From NCBI GenBank assembly GCA_034670405.1, contig JAXDDX010000001.1:16594001-16658000 (forward strand): 64,000 bases of DNA, written 5' to 3'. Each line of letters begins with the position of its first letter. Positions within the stretch are counted from its first letter, which is position 1. This document shows, in pieces, positions 56,700 to 64,000 of this stretch. This DNA comes from Hoplostethus atlanticus. Its lineage: Eukaryota > Chordata > Actinopteri > Trachichthyiformes > Trachichthyidae. Made by a program: the position numbers and the translations under genes. The notes under the pieces were generated by a model. That model ran no database searches. It was not told the origin of the DNA and saw only the letters and a program-made list of their open reading frames with translations.

Positions 56700-59151
56700 A
56701 ATTTTGCGGGTTGGCAGTTCAGTTCCTGTCCCGTGGTTTTAACAATAAGCCACTGAACCCACACTCTGTAACAGTCGTCTCCATCCAAACCACTTTAAAG
56801 TATTTTCAGGTTTTACACATTATCAGCGTAGGTCACAGAGAGCCGCCGCTCGTGCTTCAGCTGCGTGCGTACCTTGGCGGCAAGCCACACCTTTTGCACA
56901 GTCGTCCTGTCTTGTGCCAATATTTGAAAAATGGAGACAATTCTCCCAAGGGTGGCGCTACAGCAGCGGGTTAAAGTTCGAAACTCTAAAAATCCATACA
57001 AATTCAGAGGTATGTGCAACAGATCTGTACTTTTCTGAGAGTATGGGTCAAATGTGAGGAAACTTTCTTATGCTGGTAACTATTGGCAATTATGAAGTCC
57101 ACCATTGGACATTGAACCAAACCAAAATCCAGACCATCCTCAGAAGGTCCCCGTGAAACGACCTGTAAAGATTTTTTTTTTAAATGTCCACAGTGATCAT
57201 AACTGTACTACTGTCTGTAAATTGTCTGTAAATTGTACTACACACACACATTTCAGTACCTTGCCTTTGACCAATCTCAGTGACATTAAATTGTAATGTT
57301 TCTGTTGTAATTTTATCTTTAAAATTTACATTTTGACAAAATGTCAAACTTTTCACAACTTAAGACATGTGTGCAGGAATTTACAAGACTGAACTGATTT
57401 TACACATAGCATGTTGCAGTTGTCTTTGAAGATTTCACAGTACTTTCTGAGCCTGTTCTCTGGGGGAGATTTAATAATCCAGCCTATGTACGAAGGCCAC
57501 AGACTCTTCTCTCAATGCAGAACACTGACAAGAAGTTGAAGCACTGCTTGAAATCTGTCATATTAAGGGCAAAAGTAAAGCGGGTGCACTTTTATGTAAG
57601 TTTTCTATTTGATTTCTTCACTGATAATTAGAAAAGACAAAGTCCACTGATATTGCACCCCTTGTATTTTTATAAACCTGTATTGTGATGGACAGATGAC
57701 TTTTTTTTCTTTGAAACCACAGTAACTGGAATCAAATGCCATCTATAAGTGGCACAAGCCAGCATTGTGAAACAGAAAACACCCTAAAATCCCATTAAGG
57801 TGCATTGAAGGGACGTTGGTATAAGACTCAAAATTCAAACTTTCTCGCTAGGAAACAATTTTGATAGTGAGACACTTTAGCCCAGTGAATACTTTTCCAA
57901 GCTAGATTTTTTTGTTGGAATTTTATACTTATTTTGAACAAATTTTATAGCACAATAAAATGTAGAAAAGGTCAAGGGGCTGGTGCTTTTCATAGCTACT
58001 GTAGTTTTCCCAACAGTATCCATCATTGAGGCTTTACAACACTTCACATCATTTCATCATCTCCATCAATTCACTAAGCAATACGATTATTGTCACGAGA
58101 ATAAGTGTCCTGTCCTCTTGATGTCATCACTCAAACTCATCAACTCTCCATAACTCTCAGCCCACATGAAATTGTCCAGGAATTTGTGCAGCTAGGTGCA
58201 AAAACCCCCTTTTCACTGAAATGCTTCCTTAAAAACATTCAAGTCATCATCACTGTATGTACGGTCACCTTTATTGACAAAGTACATTTTTACATGGTTC
58301 CTGACATGACACAAAAATCATAGAATAAGCTGAAGCTTAAGAGAATATATATTTAGAAAATAAAAATATATTACACACATTCAGTAACACTATATATACT
58401 GTAACATAAACTGGACTAGGGGATGGCAGCAGGAAACAAATGTTAATGTATCAGCAGTTTTATTGCTTAAACAATCATGGTAACAAACAGCTTCATCTGG
58501 TGAGAGCTTGTTCCAGGTTTTGACTTAAACTCTTTGATTTATGTGTGTGTGTTTTTTGCAGCCTTTCGTTGACCTTGTCCATGGCAGTAGTAAGCAAGGA
58601 TTGGAACAGTAAAAAACGTATTTCAAGTAAATCCCCACCCAGCCTTGGATCCCTGGAAGAGGTAACAAGTTAGAAGACAGCAGACCATTCATAACATCTG
58701 TGTTCCAGTTTATATTGAGAAGTGCTGGAGTAGTGTGTGTGCAATTCATCTCTGGTTCAACATCCATAAAATCACTAATGAATGTCAACACTGAAGTCTG
58801 CCCACCCCCATAAATAGTGCTGACAATGCATAACATTTAGTGTACACCTCTATCCAAAGTGCCATGCAGGACTGTAGTGCATCCATGTTTGTAGTATGGG
58901 TGGCTGCCAAAAAAGGCCCCAGTCCAACACCTTACCCTGGCATTGTATGCATTTAGCTGGTGCTCTTATCCAAAGCCAAGTGGCAGGTAGTGGCAGAACA
59001 CAGAGCATGGTGGGTAGGACCGGACCACAGCGTGGAGGTACGGGGGTGCAAAGTCCTTCACAGACTTGTAAGCCAGGGTTTGCAATTCGATACGAGCAGC
59101 CACGGGCAACCAGTGGAGGGAGTGCAGGAGACCTCCAGTCTGAGTTGTAAC
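56700..59151. other. intergenic DNA between nlrc5 promoter and the synaptotagmin-like 3' end
   Basis: No coding exon was supported. The syt-like 3' UTR should occupy the right part: minus-strand AATAAA signals lie at about 58459-58464 and 58270-58275. A repeat remnant lies at 58945-59150. Confidence 0.5.
58945..59150 (-). mobile_element. repeat remnant with L2/UnaL2-like tail
   Basis: The plus strand reads TGCATTTAGCTGGTGCTCTT followed by ATCCAAAGC, a mutated reverse complement of the tail at 26.7 kb. It is followed by CTTGTAAGCCAGGGTTTGCA and CAGTGGAGGGAGTGCAGGAG, which occur in many fish repeats. It ends against the stop codon of the synaptotagmin-like gene, so the 3' UTR was colonised. 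Confidence 0.55.
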
Positions 59152-59537
59152 TCAGATCAACAGGCAATGCCACTTTGCTATTGGCTGGCGGACGACGCGC
59201 ATCATCAGGCTCCAGTGCTGGTCCTCGGAACGCTTCCCCTTCCCCACAGTACACTGGCCGATCAGATTCCTAGACGGCATCCTAACTGTGTGGGTCTCGT
59301 ACACAGAGACCAGGATTTTACACTGTTCGAGAGGAAACTCTGGTAGGGAGAACACGAGGACCTGGTTGAAGACGGTCACCTGGCTTCGGGCCACTGCAGA
59401 GGTTTTCTGGTGCCGTAGCTTGGATTGGTTGCAGCGTACGCTGATCCTGGCATACAGGGCTGCACAAGGCATCAAACAGACAAGGTAGATCAGGAATTGG
59501 GTTATTCATGCATTACATGTGTATGACAGCTAGCAGG

Positions 59538-59570
<33 letters not shown>

Positions 59571-62260
59571 TTTTTTACTTATATCAGAGTGCGTCTCAGT
59601 GGGTAGTGTTCTGATCTTTAGCAGCCCAACCTCCAGCCTCTGAGAAGTGGGAAGAAACTTCAGCGAGAGAAGTACCTCTCCTACATGATCCTACGCACAC
59701 AGAGAGAGATTTGTTTTATCAGGGAAGTCTTTTAGATTCAATACAATGTACAGTCATAATACACTGAGAACATATAATACAAAATATAAGTAATAAAAAA
59801 TAAAGGCTAAGATAAGACGAAACTTTATTGATCTCCTTGATTCAGTGGAGGAAATAGACAAATAGAATATAAGCACAAAGATGGCCTGCATACATGAACA
59901 CAAATGTACGTGTGTGTGTGTGTGTGTGTGTGTGTGCACGTGAGACCCACCTTCTGAGGTGTCTGCAGATCTTCTTGTAGTTCCAGAGGGTAGGAGATCT
60001 TAAGGTTCCCCAGAGGAACCTTCACCTCGCCTAAGACCACGTGTCTGGAGAACTTATCAAAGTCCCTCACCTGAGACGCAGACAGACAGTTTAGTTATAG
60101 AGACCCACAATGCACTTCTCTATGACACCTGATTACTCTAAGGGACAGCGGAGTATTTGTTACATCTATATACCAGGACGCTGTGGCTCTGGCCATCCTT
60201 ACTGTTGGTTACTTGTTCTGGTGACGATCTAGGAATTTAACCTTTAACTGCTGCACTCAGCAATTAGCATTTAGTATTGAGTGTTAAGATCTTGAAACAA
60301 GTGAAAATATATTGATACTAGACGAGGGATCTGCCTTACTTCAAAAGACAGTGACAGACAGAGACAGTGTTTATCTACTGCAGCACCTCCATCCTGAGGG
60401 TGATGTGATGCAGCTCCTCCTCCTCTTGCAGGCTGCAGCTGAACTGGTCTCCAAACAGAGGGTTAGCGCTGTCCTTCACAATGCGCGTCTGCCACTGCTG
60501 CAGCACTGTCCAGTAACCCCGGGCTGCTTCTTCACACTAGGAGGATCACAGCAGTAATCCATCACACCTATACAGTACATGAGAAAGGCTACCAGTGGCA
60601 TTTTAGGTGAAACTTAATGACAATTTGTGCACAATGTGTTTCTGGTGAGACAAAAAAAATGACTAAAACTAAAAAAAAAGGTATTAAGTTGTTATTGTTT
60701 TTTTTTTTTTTTTTGTTTGTTTTTAAGTAATCCTACTAAATAATGTATATTAAAGCTGCACTAGGCAAGATCTTTATGTAAAAATACACTTATCATATCA
60801 GTCAAAATCACAAAGTGGGGCTGCGAGAGTGTCCCGTCCATCCTAATTCAATTCTGGTGTGGTCATGGTGGGAAATCTACCCCGCGAACAGGAAGTGACA
60901 AATTTAAATTTAAGAGAGCAAAGTACAAAACGTACTCCTAAACAGCAGAGTCCAGAGTCCAACAATAGCTGAATCTCTTCACCTGCTCCACCCCTACCAG
61001 ACACCAAGAAGAAGAAGAAGTGTATTTATTGGTTTTCAAGTCTGTAAAAGCGAAGCAGTTACCCCTTGTTGCCATTAGGGGGCGCCAACGTGCGCCGTTG
61101 CCTAGTGAAGCTTTAAATTTAGGGAAATATTTAAATTCATAATACAATTGTCAGTGTACTTTCAGTAGAATTGTAACGTGAGATGATTACAGTATCATAC
61201 TTTTTTTTAAGCCAAATTACCTCCTCATCCACAACCCCGCCCCCTTTCACTCCATCTGATCCTGCCCTCATCAGTCTTAGCCTGACAAAGGGCTGGAGGC
61301 TGCGGCTTTGGCTCTTCCCCTGCAGCCCCTCTGCCTGCAGCACGGTGACCACCAGACAGGACTGCAGCTGGTCGTAGTAGAGGGAGAAACGCAGCGATCC
61401 ATGCAACTGGTCGGGGATAGGGGGGGTGGACAAGGGCGTATTACATCCAAAGATACATACTGCATGGAAAATATACTGTAATGTGCTTAGTTTTTTCATT
61501 AATGTGATCATCTGATGACATTCAGTGTTAGAAAGATAGACACATCAGTATATCATTCTCTAGTTTTGAGACAGGTTCTGCTCATGTTACTCTAAATACA
61601 TATGAAATATGAAAAGTACCTCATACTGTATATCCTGATTTCGGCTATTTTTAAAAATAGAAATTAACAGCTGATATATTTTCTTTTGTTTATGTAACTT
61701 TTCCTTGTTGTTGCATGTAACTCCTGTTAGATGGAAAATGTGTTTTTGTATTTTACATGATGGGTTTTTGAAACGATTTCATACATTCTAGGGTCATTTA
61801 CAGGATTGTGTAAGCTTTCCAGTTAATTAAGAAAATGAGAAAAAATAAATAAATAATTGAAGTTGCAAGATTTTGAGGCGACGGCGGGAAAATAACGTCT
61901 ATTACTGTCTCGAGGCTGGCTTGCTCCTCCAGCTCCTCCCCTGCCTGGCTGGACAACGAGCCCAGAGATAGACAGCGACTCAGCCTGGAGGCCTCCATGC
62001 CTACATCCTGCACCTGCACACACACATGCACACACACACGCACACGCGCACACACACACACACCCTTTTCGTCACCTATTGCTGTAGCTCTGTAGCTCAT
62101 GTTTTCTATGAGCATCTACAGCACATGGACACAGGCAACACTGCAGCTTGGTTTTCTTTACTGTGTATAACTAGTGTCACCTCTCCCTTGTCTGAACAAA
62201 GATCCTTATTAATCCACAGATCACACACAGAGACTAGAATATCAACATCCTCCACTGGTC

Positions 62261-62310
<50 letters not shown>

Positions 62311-63413
62311 CGCCCAGTGTTTGGTTTACTGTGTGTAGGAGATTCACCTTCAGATACAATGGTGTCATGTTTCTAATGACTAGAATGTCAAGATGAGAAC
62401 TTGTTTTTTTTATTCACTTTTGTGTCTTTGGCAGTTTGTTTCCACTTGTCAAGACTGATGATCAGTATATTCTGGTAGCCTACTAGCATGTTACTAATAA
62501 TAAATAAAAAATGTTGCTAGAGGTAGCATCTATATGCCTAAAACGGTATGTGTTTACATTTGACCAGCACATTTCTTTACAGAATAGTGTTAAATTATTT
62601 TAGACATATGAGGTACTGTGGACCTGCCACAGGAAATAATGGACTGTCTGTAATAACGGCCTGTCTCTTTTGTTGAGGTAAAGTATTATTGTATGGTATT
62701 ATGGTAATGCCCTTTCAACACTTCTCCAGCTTGTATGTACTAGTAGGATATTATCTTTGATGTATTCTTATATCACAGGACTTAGAATTCACTGGCAAAA
62801 CAATCCTTAAAATAATGACCAAGGCTGACCACCTATATAGTATGCCGGGAGTGCTGCTTTGAATTCTGGGTTGTCTGATACAATGGGCTGGGCATGTAAG
62901 AGCATAAGGTCAAAAGAAATTAAGCCCACTAATCCAGTTTCAAAAAATATATATTATTATAGTCCACATCCCCTCAAACCTGGGCCTACTATTTTATCAC
63001 CACCTTCCTCCCCAGTTTTCTGCTGCCCAGTATGTCTTACCGTAGTACTTGGAGTTCCTGAGTAGTTTCCTGCTGTTGAGTACTTGCCATCAGAGCGGAG
63101 CAGGCTGCTACTATTCACTAAAGGAAGATTCAGGCACAAGTTTGTTGTTTGCTGTTGATGATTACTGTCTTCGTCAGACAGCCAATAAGCATACTCTATT
63201 CTATTCTATTCCCTAGTACTCACCAGTATCTTGTGCAGTGTGTGTAGTGTATGTCTGTGTGCAGCATCTGATGACCTGCCACAGTAGGATGCCCAGGGCC
63301 AGCAGCAGTAGAGTCACGGAGATGGCCAGCATGCAGTACTTGACGGGGTCTGAGAAGGGCATCCTCAGCACTCCAGCAGCAGCAGACAGCCACAGAGAAG
63401 CTAGGTCATCCAT
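59152..63413 (-). CDS. synaptotagmin-like membrane protein, complete eight-exon coding region
   Basis: Exons 5' to 3': 63224-63413, 63041-63117, 61906-62013, 61221-61406, 60387-60536, 59951-60070, 59579-59690 and 59152-59459. They join without a frame break into about 416 residues, the usual synaptotagmin size. The ATG at 63413 starts MDDLASLW. One hydrophobic helix follows (CMLAISVTLLLLALGILLW) with adjacent cysteines (VIRCC), typical palmitoylation-like sites. C2A begins LHGSLRFSLYYDQLQSCLVV and C2B begins VGEVLLSLKFLPTSQRLEV. The end HWSLMMRVVRQPIAKWHCL matches the synaptotagmin C-terminus. The calcium-loop aspartates are largely missing, so calcium-independent trafficking is likely. The exact paralogue could not be named. 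Confidence 0.87.
60750..61116. mobile_element. MITE-like element with 19-bp terminal inverted repeats, copy 2
   Basis: TTAAAGCTGCACTAGGCAA at 60750-60768 is inverted as TTGCCTAGTGAAGCTTTAA at 61098-61116, with one mismatch. There is no coding capacity. It sits in the intron between syt-like exons 61221-61406 and 60387-60536. The internal AAATCACAAAGTGGGGCTGC ties it to the copy at 42.8 kb. Confidence 0.75.
62263..62309 (+). repeat. (AC)n in the syt-like intron
   Basis: About 23 AC units between exons 61906-62013 and 63041-63117. Shorter (TG)n/(AC)n tracts also flank exons at 59545, 59911 and 62021-62062. Confidence 0.95.
63224..63413 (-). CDS. syt-like exon 1: luminal tail and transmembrane helix
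   Basis: Encodes 63 residues plus one base. A short N-terminus is followed by the hydrophobic helix and a juxtamembrane IRCCTQTYTTHTAQDT. A valine codon (GTG) just upstream is in frame, but the ATG at 63413 is the first methionine. The acceptor at 63457 leaves a 43-nt 5' UTR stretch in this exon. Confidence 0.85.
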
Positions 63414-63679
63414 CTGCACCACCACGACTGTCTACCTCCGAGGGTCCTACATACCTCTGCAACACAGGAACACAGACCATATAAGGAGGCTGTCAATAAT
63501 GGAGAGGCAAAAACAATTAAATAAATGTTTCAATTTCAATTACCATTAAGAGATCATGATTTGTACACTAACATTTACACTACACTAATAAAACTAACAA
63601 TTTCGGATGTACAAATATTTTTGTGAATCTCCCTCTAATTGGGTGGATACTTTTGAGACTTTTTGCGTCTGAAATTTAC

Positions 63680-63801
63680 TCTAGCCAGAATATCTAAGAG
63701 TAACTTCCGGTTTGGGCGTCCGTCCTTCAAAACAAAAGTACGTACGTTTAAACGTGAACAAATATTTTTTATGCATGACGTATGATTGAGGGGCGTGGCC
63801 T
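63680..63801. promoter_or_regulatory. probable bidirectional promoter
   Basis: The region between the syt-like 5' end and a plus-strand ATG contains AACTTCCGGTTT at about 63703, a consensus ETS site, and GGGGCGTGGCC at about 63790, a GC/KLF-type box. It lacks the CA repeats of the surroundings. This arrangement is typical of TATA-less divergent promoters. Confidence 0.4.
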
Positions 63802-63909
63802 ATGCGCCGAATGCGGAAGAAGAGACCGGGTGGCGGAGAGTTTGAGAAACAAGAGGAGCATTCAAGAAAAAGACTTGTACCGTCGGATAATCAAACCCCA
63901 TCAGCTCAG
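63802..63909 (+). CDS. possible first coding exon of an unidentified plus-strand gene (partial)
   Basis: From the ATG at 63802 (or the in-frame ATG at 63811) the frame is open to the window end. It reads MRRMRKKRPGGGEFEKQEEH and on to SDNQTPSAQ, where CAG is followed by GTGACC, a possible donor at 63910. The product is basic and hydrophilic, as expected for a nuclear protein N-terminus. I do not recognise it. Confidence 0.35.
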
Positions 63910-64000
63910 GTGACCAAGAAAAATAAAATATTTCAGCTATCAGAAATAGGCCTAAGTGCAAGAAATGAAGGCGACTGTCTTAGAACGAGAACAAGAGTAA

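Noticed and set aside
58850-59254. 134-codon minus-strand frame overlapping the syt-like stop
   Set aside because: It reads an interspersed repeat in the 3' UTR and the wrong frame of the last C2B exon.

Overview
The window is vertebrate nuclear DNA, almost certainly from a ray-finned (teleost) fish. Coding sequence lies in short GT-AG exons. The introns are crowded with long (CA)n/(TG)n tracts and with fish-type repeats: L2-like LINE tails, Tc1 and hAT remnants, a tRNA-headed SINE and MITE-like elements. No bacterial-style operon is present. Exons were read by translating both strands and checking splice sites and codon phase.

Three genes lie on the minus strand, so they run right to left. 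(1) 7482-19503: the 5' two-thirds of a copine, best matched to copine-2 (cpne2). Nine coding exons carry C2A, C2B and the first piece of the copine A domain. The rest lies beyond base 1, and a candidate 5' UTR exon sits near 23.4 kb. (2) 27119-55285: a complete nlrc5-like gene with 56 coding exons predicting about 1,964 residues. It has an acidic N-terminal death-fold-like exon, a linker with a tandemly duplicated exon, a FISNA-like exon, NACHT with Walker A and B, a winged-helix region and 43 consecutive LRR exons joined by phase-2 introns. (3) 59152-63413: a complete eight-exon synaptotagmin-like gene of about 416 residues, with one transmembrane segment and two C2 domains that lack most calcium ligands. 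At 63.7-64.0 kb there is a probable divergent promoter and the first codons of an unidentified plus-strand gene.

From memory of the human map, nlrc5 followed head to tail by cpne2 is also the order on human chromosome 16q13, which supports both names. NLRC5 is known as an interferon-induced transactivator of MHC class I genes. Copines are calcium-dependent membrane-binding proteins. Nothing here shows that the two genes work together beyond conserved order.

The most notable parts are inside nlrc5: a 339-bp tandem duplication that doubles a frame-neutral exon with a basic KRPR motif; an LRR array built from six copies of a four-to-five-exon module in which single exons can be dropped without changing frame; (UG)n RNA tracts against at least five LRR 3' splice sites; and one LRR exon (29110-29194) with a single extra base that breaks the frame unless the exon is skipped or the assembly is wrong.
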